This document shows positions 1-5,496 of a DNA stretch of 6,051 nt, one piece after another. The notes beneath the pieces were generated by a model. That model saw only the letters and a program-made list of their open reading frames with translations, ran no database searches and was not told where the DNA came from. Source of the stretch: an uncultured Oscillibacter sp. GTDB taxonomy: Bacteria > Bacillota > Clostridia > Oscillospirales > Oscillospiraceae. Positions within the stretch are counted from its first letter, which is position 1. Each line of letters begins with the position of its first letter. A program made the position numbers and the translations under genes. Where the stretch lies: NCBI GenBank assembly GCA_948435975.1, contig CAOJHG010000150.1, forward strand, positions 1 to 6,051, in the 5' to 3' direction.

Positions 1-1482
1 GATGAACTTCACGAGTACAACACCGCCAGCGGCCAGGGCGACGCCATGGCTGAAATTTATGGAACGGCAAAGCAGTTCGTAGGCATGACGGCCACGCTGA
101 TTAACGGTTACAGCTCCGGCATTTTCCACCTGCTGTACCGGATTGTTCCCGGCCTGATGCTGAAGGACGGCAAACACTACCGCAAACCCAGTGATTTCAA
201 CGCGGAGTATGGCGTGGTGGAGAATACCTATGAACAGAGAGACGGCGATTACAATTCCAACCGCCGGACCACCAAGCGGAAAACGAAGTCGAAGCAGCTT
301 CCCGGCGTATCGCCGCTGGTGTTCTCCCGCTTCCTGCTGGAATACACCGCATTTCTCTCTTTGTCGGACATGGGAAAGGACCTCCCGGACTATGAGGAAA
401 TCCCGGTGCCGCTGGAGATGCCGGAGGATGTAAAAAAGGCATATAAAAAAGCGGAGGGTATCCTTCAGGGGATTCTGAAAAGCAACCGAAAAGCGGCGAA
501 CAAGCTGTTGTCGGCCTATCTGAACCTGCTGACGGTTTATCCAGACCAGCCATATGACCAGCCAGACATCGTTGACCCTTTGTGCGATATCCGAAAGGTC
601 GTGCTGGTCCATCCTGAGAATGTGGCGGATTTTTCGACGGTTCTTCCCAAAGAGGAAAAGGCGCTGGAGATTGTGCGGCAGAAAATCGCCGCCGGGGAGC
701 GGGTATTGATCTACACCAGCTGGACCCGGACGGATTCTCAGCAAAAGCTCCTGGGCCTTCTCACCCGGGAGGGCATCCACACGGAGATTCTCACCCCTGC
801 CATTCCGCCGGAAAAGCGGGAGGCATGGGTGGAAAAGCGGGTGCAATCCGGGCTGCAGGTTCTGATTACTAATCCCCGCTGTGTTGAAACCGGCTTGGAC
901 CTCAACGCCTTTACCACGCTCATTTTCTACAGTATGGGCTACAACCTGTTCACGCTGCGGCAGGCCAGCCGAAGAAGCTGGCGAATCAACCAGACGGCCC
1001 CGCGGGTAGAGGTCTATATGCTCTACTACAAAGACACCATGCAGGCCAAGGCCATGAAGCTGATGGCATCCAAGCTGGCGGTGGCAGGCATCATTGAGGG
1101 CACCTTCTCCGAGGAGGGCCTTGCCGCCATGAGCGACGTGAAGGACCTGACCTCTCAAATGGCAAAGGAGCTGGCCCTGGGCATCAAGGACAATGTGGAG
1201 GACATTGCCGCCGCGTTCAAGAAAATGGCGGTCATCAATCCTGACCGGACGCGGCATGTCCCCATGGTGCCTCAGACTGCGGACGCTGCGGATATCGCGG
1301 AAGTTCTGAAAGCTCCTGTAACGGAAAAGCCAGTAACCAACACAAGTTCCGCCGACGCGCAGAGAAAACAGGCGCTTTACGAGGGCTTGCTGGCAAAATC
1401 CATGGAAGAACAGAAGAAACGAAAAACAAGGAAGCGAACGGAGCTGGAGAATCAGATTTCGTTCTTCGGACCCGCCGCGTAA
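1..1482 (+). CDS. SNF2-like superfamily 2 DNA helicase/translocase, 5' end missing
   Basis: The frame is open from base 1, so the gene starts before the window; the ATG at 46 is internal. 493 residues are visible. Seen: motif II DELH at residues 1-4 (DExH, Walker B), motif III TAT at 30-32, motif IV-like VLIYTSW at 235-241, motif V TGLDL at 297-301, and motif VI QASRRSWRINQ at 321-331, which fits the SNF2 form QAxxRxxRIGQ. The Walker A and Q motifs must lie upstream. A lysine/arginine-rich segment follows motif III, and the C-terminal ~130 residues are charged and not recognised, ending in a basic stretch and QISFFGPAA. Family knowledge: ATP-driven translocation on or remodelling of duplex DNA or DNA-protein complexes in the cytoplasm. 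The QISFF at residues 485-489 resembles a sliding-clamp-binding peptide, and the clamp gene follows after 11 bases. The helicase assignment is firm; the specific role (replication, repair, restriction-like) is open. Confidence 0.9.
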   Translation, partial: DELHEYNTASGQGDAMAEIYGTAKQFVGMTATLINGYSSGIFHLLYRIVPGLMLKDGKHYRKPSDFNAEYGVVENTYEQRDGDYNSNRRTTKRKTKSKQLPGVSPLVFSRFLLEYTAFLSLSDMGKDLPDYEEIPVPLEMPEDVKKAYKKAEGILQGILKSNRKAANKLLSAYLNLLTVYPDQPYDQPDIVDPLCDIRKVVLVHPENVADFSTVLPKEEKALEIVRQKIAAGERVLIYTSWTRTDSQQKLLGLLTREGIHTEILTPAIPPEKREAWVEKRVQSGLQVLITNPRCVETGLDLNAFTTLIFYSMGYNLFTLRQASRRSWRINQTAPRVEVYMLYYKDTMQAKAMKLMASKLAVAGIIEGTFSEEGLAAMSDVKDLTSQMAKELALGIKDNVEDIAAAFKKMAVINPDRTRHVPMVPQTADAADIAEVLKAPVTEKPVTNTSSADAQRKQALYEGLLAKSMEEQKKRKTRKRTELENQISFFGPAA

Positions 1483-1488
1483 AGGAGG
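1481..1488 (+). promoter_or_regulatory. Ribosome binding site fixing a TTG start for the clamp gene
   Basis: AAAGGAGG overlaps the helicase stop codon and lies 5 bases before TTG at 1494. No ATG or GTG occurs in frame nearby, and the product from this TTG begins MKAVLNRAEF, which matches the usual short lead of DnaN domain I. The TTG start is therefore well supported. Confidence 0.8.
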
Positions 1489-1493
1489 CAGTT

Positions 1494-2618
1494 TTGAAAG
1501 CTGTATTGAATCGCGCTGAATTTCTCAGCGCGGCCAAACGCGGGGAGAATATTGCACCCCGCACTCCCGCTTTGGAAATCCTGAAGGGCTTGCTTCTGGA
1601 GCTGGACGTAAGAGGCATCCTCACAATGACCGCCACGAACCTGGAGGTCACATTGGAACAGAAGATTCCCTGTAAGGCAACAGAGGACGACGCAGTGGTT
1701 CTCAATGCCCGCCTCACCGTGGCCATGCTGGAGCGGCTGGCCGGCGATACGGTGGAGATCGAGCGGGAACCCGGCAGGCCGCAGATTTATCTTCGGAGCG
1801 GCAATGCAGAATACCTGGTCCCCATTTGGGAGCGGAACAGCTATCCCAAGCTGGAAATTCCTTTCCCGGAGGACATGGTAAAAGTCAGCGGCATCCCCAG
1901 TATGGCAAAGCGGACCGTGTTTGCCGCTGCGGAGGACGACAGCAAGCCGCTGATGAAATGCGTCAATCTGAAATTCACGAAAGACGGCCTCCGGGCCGCC
2001 GTGAGCAACGGAAGCTGTGTCGTCACTGCCAGAGGCGATGAAAAGAGCATGGGAGATATCGAGCTGCTGATGCCGGCGCTCTCGCTGGAGAAGCTGGCGC
2101 GGCTGTGCGGGGAAAAGGATGAGTTCCGCGTGGGCACCACAGGAAAATCCATTGTGTTCCTGAAGGAGAACTTCGCCTACAGCGCCCGTTTGCTGGAAGG
2201 GGACTACATCGATACCGACGGCCTGATCGGCAGTGTTCAGAACGAATTCCTAGTGCTCACCGGCGTGGCGGAGCTGCGCGATAAGGCAGAGACGGCCAGC
2301 TGTATTGCTTCGGACGGAAGACTGTGCCTGCGGTTCGATGGTGAGCGCCTCACGTTTTATTGCAGCAGCGAACAGGGGACGACCTCTGTTCCCCTGGAAG
2401 TGATTCCCCTGACCGGAATGCCCCAGGGCGAATACTGGTACGTATCCCAGCAGTTGATTACCTGCCTGAAAGCTCTTTCGGGGACGGTGAAATTGGGCAT
2501 TGCCCAGAGCGGGATGCTGACGCTGGAAATGGAGGACGCCTATTACCTGCAAACCGCCGTCAGGCCCCCGGCTGAGGCCAGGGGAGAGGAAAAAGCACCT
2601 GCCGGAAAAGCGGCGTAG
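1494..2618 (+). CDS. dnaN-like: DNA polymerase III beta subunit-like sliding clamp (divergent)
   Basis: 374 residues, close to the usual ~366-380 of DnaN. Family role: a ring-shaped homodimer that encircles DNA and tethers polymerases and repair enzymes. Domain I shows the typical PALEILKGLLLEL helix and TATNLEVTL (46-54, equivalent to the common ATDLE segment), then AEYLVP and YPKLEIP. Domain II runs from about 130 and domain III from about 245. It starts at TTG behind AAAGGAGG. Oddities: the domain II signature usually written ATDGHRLA reads VSNGSCVV at 170-177, the domain III segment usually FNVSYVLD reads WYVSQQLI at 315-322, and the end reads TAVR (354-357) followed by a 17-residue Ala/Glu/Lys/Pro tail where E. 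coli DnaN stops at MPMRL. These positions belong to the partner-binding pocket. This is probably an element-borne paralog rather than the host chromosomal clamp: no dnaA, recF or gyrB neighbours are present. It sits between the helicase (11 bases upstream) and an unknown Cys-rich gene (13 bases downstream). Confidence 0.88.
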   Translation: MKAVLNRAEFLSAAKRGENIAPRTPALEILKGLLLELDVRGILTMTATNLEVTLEQKIPCKATEDDAVVLNARLTVAMLERLAGDTVEIEREPGRPQIYLRSGNAEYLVPIWERNSYPKLEIPFPEDMVKVSGIPSMAKRTVFAAAEDDSKPLMKCVNLKFTKDGLRAAVSNGSCVVTARGDEKSMGDIELLMPALSLEKLARLCGEKDEFRVGTTGKSIVFLKENFAYSARLLEGDYIDTDGLIGSVQNEFLVLTGVAELRDKAETASCIASDGRLCLRFDGERLTFYCSSEQGTTSVPLEVIPLTGMPQGEYWYVSQQLITCLKALSGTVKLGIAQSGMLTLEMEDAYYLQTAVRPPAEARGEEKAPAGKAA

Positions 2619-2631
2619 GGAGGGTTTACAA

Positions 2632-3090
2632 ATGAGTGATAGTCCTTATTTTCCGCATCTCTACGGCGAGGTGGACTGCGGCAAGTGCGAAATCGCGTCC
2701 GAGTGCTGCTACCGGGGCAGATACCAGCGGAACCGCCGGGACTTCAGCCATACGTCCGGCCGGTGCCCCAGGCTCCCGGACCGGAGGGGCTTTGTGGATA
2801 AGAGCCAGCGCGATTTGTATGCGAAGACCTTTCCGCTTGTTCATGCAGAGCGTGGAGAAGACTCGCTGTTTCTGACCTTGACGATTCCCGGTGTGAAGCG
2901 GCCCAGAAGGGTGTATCAGACCAGAGGCGGTTCCTGGTACTTCCGGGATAAGGATGAATTTGGGGATTCTATCCGGCGGGCTGTGAATTTTGAGTGCTAC
3001 CGCAAAAAGGAGGCCATCCTCAATTTCATGGAACTGTATGACTTTGATTACTGCCTGTTCCGCGCCACGATTGAGGACTACTTTGTATAG
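2632..3090 (+). CDS. Unknown protein with N-terminal cysteine cluster
   Basis: 152 residues, not recognised. The start ATG follows a good AGGGAGGG site (2617-2624, 7-8 bases away) that overlaps the end of the clamp gene. Cysteines sit at 16, 19, 25, 26 and 45 (CxxC, then CC, then a lone C), a spacing that could bind zinc or an iron-sulfur cluster; this is inference. The region 28-50 is rich in arginine. The C-terminal half contains aromatic and acidic residues (GGSWYFRDKDEFGD at about 102-115) and ends in an acidic, tyrosine-rich helix-like segment (ELYDFDYCLFRATIEDYF). No signal peptide or membrane segment is seen. Codon use matches its neighbours. It lies 13 bases after the clamp gene and 45 bases before the zinc-finger gene, so it is likely co-transcribed. 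It is a convincing gene of unknown function. Confidence 0.75.
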   Translation: MSDSPYFPHLYGEVDCGKCEIASECCYRGRYQRNRRDFSHTSGRCPRLPDRRGFVDKSQRDLYAKTFPLVHAERGEDSLFLTLTIPGVKRPRRVYQTRGGSWYFRDKDEFGDSIRRAVNFECYRKKEAILNFMELYDFDYCLFRATIEDYFV

Positions 3091-3120
3091 ACGGCGGTTC
3101 CTGAAAGTTGTTGTTGATTG

Positions 3121-3128
3121 AAAGGAGG
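3121..3128 (+). promoter_or_regulatory. Ribosome binding site that selects TTG 3136 as start
   Basis: AAAGGAGG is followed by an in-frame ATG at 3130, only 1 base away and too close for initiation, and by TTG at 3136 at an ideal 7-base spacing. An in-frame TTG at 3118 lies upstream of the site and cannot use it. The start is therefore read as TTG 3136. Confidence 0.7.
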
Positions 3129-3135
3129 GATGTTT

Positions 3136-3525
3136 TTGAAGGTTCCGACAATCTGCCGTTACTGCGGCGGCGTTATCCGGCTGGTTCCTGCGGAAAGCGT
3201 CTATGGCTCGTCCGCAAAACGCCTGGGGATGCAGGATGAGAACCTCTATCAGTGCCAGAACTGCAATGCCCGAGTAGGCTGCCATAAGGGGACGAATTGT
3301 CCTCTTGGCAATGTGGCCAACGAGGTGCTGCGTCTGAAACGGATTGAAACCCATCAGGCTTTCGATTCCTATTGGAAGCGGCGGCACATGAGCCGGACAG
3401 CGGCCTACAAATGGCTGGCGAGGAAGATGGCCCTGTCTGTGCAGTCCGCCCATATTGGCGGCTTTGAGATGGACCAGTGCCAGAAGGTCATTGACCTTTG
3501 CCGAAACGAGAAGGAGGCGGCGTAG
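3136..3525 (+). CDS. DUF3268-like zinc-finger protein
   Basis: 129 residues from TTG 3136. Two CxxC pairs at 7/10 (CRYC) and 40/43 (CQNC) form a likely zinc ribbon, followed by C49 and C55 in VGCHKGTNCPLG, a segment I recognise from the DUF3268 zinc-finger family found in bacteria and phages. The second half, with FDSYW (76-80), SRTAAYKWLARKM (86-98) and HIGGF (106-110), is also typical of that family and looks helical. Family function is unknown; nucleic-acid binding is an inference from the zinc ribbon. The gene follows the 152-residue Cys-rich gene after 45 bases, and its stop codon directly abuts the next ATG, suggesting translational coupling. Length is normal for the family, so it appears intact. 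Confidence 0.82.
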   Translation: MKVPTICRYCGGVIRLVPAESVYGSSAKRLGMQDENLYQCQNCNARVGCHKGTNCPLGNVANEVLRLKRIETHQAFDSYWKRRHMSRTAAYKWLARKMALSVQSAHIGGFEMDQCQKVIDLCRNEKEAA

Positions 3526-4224
3526 ATGCACCAGAAACCGGATTGCCCTCACAGGAGCGGCGCGATGTGTTCCTGCAAAGCGCTGGATTTCAGCAGGGGC
3601 GAAGAAGTGAAACTCCATTTTCTCAGGAATCTCTCTGATATGAAGCTGGAGCTGTCTTATAACACGCTGGCTGTCCCGGCTCCTTACTGCCTCTGTGTGG
3701 CTGGAACCTGCGAAACCTGTGGAGGGCGGCTTTGCATGTCCATTGGAATGCCTGCCCATCTTGCCGGAGACGGCCTTTTGGCAGTGGTCCTCCATCATGC
3801 GCTGCACCTGGAGCTGAAGTGCTCGGATCTGTTTGTGGAGCTGTTCCACGGAGAGGACCGGCCTGCTGCCCGGCTGTGGCTGGAGAGCCTGGAGAAACCC
3901 GGCAGCAAAAGAGCTTTGCCGTCGCATGAGGTCCCGGTTGTGGCCTACACCATCGTCCAGACCGGCGCTGATGTGGACCATGGCTTTTTCCCGGACCCCT
4001 TTACCTGGGGCTGCTATTTGTCTCTCGAGTTGGCGCGGGAAAGGCTGGCGGAATTGATTGCGGAGGAAAAGAAAACCCTGAGCGGCCGTTATGACAAAGA
4101 GGAGCGGACAGATGACTGCTGGGAGGCTTACGAGGACGGCTATGCCGCCGCCTGCTTTGTGCGGATTGAGATTCTGAGTTCTGAAATTGTTCTGAACCGG
4201 AAGGGAGGGGCGGACGGTGCATGA
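3526..4224 (+). CDS. Unknown 232-residue protein with two cysteine clusters
   Basis: Not recognised. ATG 3526 directly follows the preceding TAG and has AAGGAGG at 3511-3517 with 8 bases spacing, so the start is secure. Cysteines form two groups: C7, C15, C17 near the N-terminus, and C55, C57, C62, C65, C70 (CxC, CxxC, C), which may bind metal. The middle has a hydrophobic stretch (about 77-93, GDGLLAVVLHHALHLEL), probably a buried helix rather than a membrane span because it contains histidines and acidic residues nearby. The C-terminal third is rich in Glu/Arg/Lys helices (LELARERLAELIAEEKKTL, about 167-185), then a WEAYEDGYAAACF segment. There is no signal peptide. The end overlaps the start of a small downstream reading frame by 8 bases. 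It is a convincing gene with unknown role. Confidence 0.75.
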   Translation: MHQKPDCPHRSGAMCSCKALDFSRGEEVKLHFLRNLSDMKLELSYNTLAVPAPYCLCVAGTCETCGGRLCMSIGMPAHLAGDGLLAVVLHHALHLELKCSDLFVELFHGEDRPAARLWLESLEKPGSKRALPSHEVPVVAYTIVQTGADVDHGFFPDPFTWGCYLSLELARERLAELIAEEKKTLSGRYDKEERTDDCWEAYEDGYAAACFVRIEILSSEIVLNRKGGADGA

Positions 4225-4303
4225 AGGCCCCAAAAAGCCGGCATGTTTTGGCTGCCCGGATGATCTGCGTTACAGCGCTCCCAAGTACAAGAAGGAGGAC
4301 TGA
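4217..4303 (+). CDS. Probable 28-residue CxxC peptide, GTG start
   Basis: A short frame starts at GTG 4217, 8 bases overlapping the end of the previous gene, with a strong GGGAGGGG site at 4203-4210. It ends at TGA 4303, just 2 bases before the next gene. The product has CFGC at 10-13 and is otherwise Lys/Pro/Asp rich. Its codons (GGC, CTG, AAG, GAG, CCG) match the neighbouring genes, and it closes an otherwise unusual ~80-base gap in a tightly packed operon. A rival frame begins at ATG 4221 (ATGA overlap, 36 codons, ending at 4331), but it uses AGA/AGG arginine codons unlike its neighbours and would run into the next gene. Function unknown. Confidence 0.5.
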   Translation: MHEGPKKPACFGCPDDLRYSAPKYKKED

Positions 4304-4305
4304 GA

Positions 4306-4491
4306 TTGCGGGAAGACGAGAAAAGCTGTGACAACTGCGCTCATTCGTACATAGAGCGCGAAAACTTTAAACTTCGGCAGAAATGCCGCAGTTCGGAGTA
4401 CACTTCGCCAGCTTACACCCATGAGATGTTCATGGAGGATTGGGGCCAGGGCCATTGCCGTTTCTGGACCCCCGAAATACGAGGCAGGTGA
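4306..4491 (+). CDS. Small 61-residue CxxC protein, TTG start
   Basis: Starts at TTG 4306 behind AAGGAGG (4292-4298, 7 bases spacing); no in-frame ATG is available until residue 41. Cysteines at 8 and 11 (CDNC) and at 27 and 51 (HCRFW) give four possible metal ligands, with histidines at 13, 39 and 50. No membrane segment is seen and no family is recognised. The CxNC...C...C pattern resembles small zinc-ribbon-type orphan proteins common on mobile elements of Firmicutes; that comparison is general. It lies 2 bases after the 28-residue frame and 5 bases before the next gene, so the four genes from 3526 form a coupled set. Confidence 0.65.
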   Translation: MREDEKSCDNCAHSYIERENFKLRQKCRSSEYTSPAYTHEMFMEDWGQGHCRFWTPEIRGR

Positions 4492-4496
4492 ACCTG

Positions 4497-4703
4497 ATGA
4501 AAAATTACTTTATCGGGCAGGGAACCTGGATTGCAGCTCAATTTGATACGCTGGAGGAAATGCTGGCGTATCACAAGGCAATGCCTGAACTGGATCGGCA
4601 TTTCTGCACGCTGTACGACTGCCGCGCCCATAAATATGCGTCAGGCTGGGCAGTTACCTGGTCCTGGTATGACAAAAGCGATCCCTGGCGGGACTGGACC
4701 TGA
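4497..4703 (+). CDS. Small 68-residue tryptophan-rich protein
   Basis: Not recognised. The open frame extends upstream to 4440, but ATG 4497 is preferred: it is 5 bases after the previous stop, has a modest GAGGCAGG site (4481-4488), and avoids a long overlap with the 61-residue gene. The N-terminal half is amphipathic (FDTLEEMLAYHKAMPELDRHF), with Cys37 and Cys42. The C-terminus is unusually aromatic: Trp at 51, 55, 57, 64 and 67 with Tyr47 and Tyr58, ending in DPWRDWT. It is probably a small folded cytoplasmic protein; no signal peptide or hydrophobic span is present. A 52-base gap separates it from the sigma-like gene. Confidence 0.6.
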   Translation: MKNYFIGQGTWIAAQFDTLEEMLAYHKAMPELDRHFCTLYDCRAHKYASGWAVTWSWYDKSDPWRDWT

Positions 4704-4730
4704 AAGCTGGTCCCATCCACCGGGCGGACA

Positions 4731-4742
4731 GGCCGTAAGGCC
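4731..4742 (+). other. Short hairpin with GTAA tetraloop before the sigma-like gene
   Basis: GGCC-GTAA-GGCC can fold into a 4-bp all-GC stem closed by a loop of the stable GNRA class in RNA. It directly abuts the ribosome binding site GGAAAGGA (4743-4750). It has no following run of T, so it is not a terminator. It could influence translation or RNA stability, but such a short stem may be chance. Confidence 0.25.
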
Positions 4743-4755
4743 GGAAAGGAAAATC

Positions 4756-5091
4756 ATGAAAAACAATTACTCTCTTGCCGAACGCAACCGTATCGTGGAG
4801 GAAAACCTCTGCCGCATTGAGAAGACCATCCGCCGGAACCGCACGCTGATGAAAGCGGCGCATCTGGACTACGACGACGTGTATCAGGAGCTTGCCATTC
4901 GGCTGATCCGCTGCGTGGAGGGCTTCGACCCTGAGAAGGGCACGCTGGCCCAGCACATCGACGCCCAGCTCCAGTACGAGCTGCTGAACTGCAAGGACAG
5001 CCGGAGCCGTTACGGCTTCACCTGTGCGCCCCGCGATCTGCGCGGCGCGGTGGTGTCCCTGGACGCATGTCCGGAACTCGCGGCGGCGTGA
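4756..5091 (+). CDS. Sigma-70 region 2-like protein, single domain
   Basis: 111 residues from ATG 4756, which has GGAAAGGA 5 bases upstream; the in-frame ATG at 4531 lies deep inside the previous gene and is not used. Residues 38-68 (DYDDVYQELAIRLIRCVEGF, then DPEKGTLAQHI) match the shape of sigma-70 region 2.1-2.2, with the DxxQE and FDPxKG hallmarks, and 69-79 (DAQLQYELLNC) would continue toward region 2.3. The rest, including a PRDLRGAVVSLD segment at 92-103, is short. No region 4 (-35 recognition helix-turn-helix) is present, so this is half of a normal sigma factor. Family knowledge: region 2 binds RNA polymerase beta' and the -10 element. It may act as a partial sigma, a split sigma with a second subunit, or a regulator. 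The stop is followed by 62 bases before the next gene. The sigma resemblance is good; the activity is inference. Confidence 0.72.
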   Translation: MKNNYSLAERNRIVEENLCRIEKTIRRNRTLMKAAHLDYDDVYQELAIRLIRCVEGFDPEKGTLAQHIDAQLQYELLNCKDSRSRYGFTCAPRDLRGAVVSLDACPELAAA

Positions 5092-5153
5092 AATCGCCTG
5101 ACCAGCCTGCTATACAGAGTATATGAAAGGCTGTATGAAATGGAGGACTTTGA

Positions 5154-5483
5154 ATGAGTCTGCTCTTTTCTGAGATTACTTTTCGCTGGAAAGACGGCCT
5201 TGAAACCTCACTCTATGAAAGCGGCCATCCGGACGAATACGACGTTCGGGAGCTGCTGAAATATGAGGAACGCTATTCCGCCCTGCGGACCGCCGGACTG
5301 TCTGGCGTGACAGTTCAGGTGCAGCACTGCCGCTACATGAGCGGTGCTGTCCGGGACTGGCTGGCGGAGCGTGAGCATATCGCCTTGATGGAAGCCTATG
5401 ACAAGGCGGTACCCAGCGAGGTGTTCACCCAGCGGAACGATGTGGAATATCTGGAATGCTTCAGGTTCCAAATTGAGGAATAG
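5154..5483 (+). CDS. Unknown 109-residue acidic protein
   Basis: Not recognised. ATG 5154 follows TGGAGG (5141-5146) at 7 bases spacing. The product begins with a probable beta strand (LLFSEITFRW), is acidic overall, has several Tyr/Glu-rich helical stretches (YDVRELLKYEERYSALR, about 29-45; VRDWLAEREHIALMEAYDK, about 66-84), and has Cys59 and Cys102 only. No membrane segment or signal peptide is seen. It stops 13 bases before the MoxR-type ATPase gene, so the two are probably translated from one message. It could be an accessory to that ATPase, but nothing in the sequence proves it. Confidence 0.7.
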   Translation: MSLLFSEITFRWKDGLETSLYESGHPDEYDVRELLKYEERYSALRTAGLSGVTVQVQHCRYMSGAVRDWLAEREHIALMEAYDKAVPSEVFTQRNDVEYLECFRFQIEE

Positions 5484-5496
5484 AAAGGAAAATGCT

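Noticed and set aside
3091..3135. Possible terminator or promoter in the 45-base gap after the 152-residue gene
   Set aside because: No GC-rich inverted repeat followed by T residues and no convincing -35/-10 pair could be seen; it contains mainly the ribosome binding site of the next gene.
2626..4233. Reverse-strand open frame of 535 codons covering three forward genes
   Set aside because: It is in codon-aligned antisense phase to three forward genes that share one frame, so it stays open simply because those genes avoid TTA, CTA and TCA codons. The forward genes have good ribosome binding sites and one known family, while the antisense product shows no recognisable domain.
4531..4755. 75-codon N-terminal extension of the sigma-like gene
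   Set aside because: It overlaps the 68-residue gene in another frame, has no ribosome binding site at 4531, and the ATG at 4756 has one and starts right before the conserved domain.
5098..5125. Possible promoter (CTGACC, 16 bases, TATATG) in the gap before the 109-residue gene
   Set aside because: Both boxes match the consensus only partly (4 of 6 each), and such matches are expected by chance in a 62-base gap.
5122..5141. Repeated TATGAAA before the 109-residue gene
   Set aside because: Only two short copies are present with no further repeats or symmetry, so it does not support an operator or iteron call.
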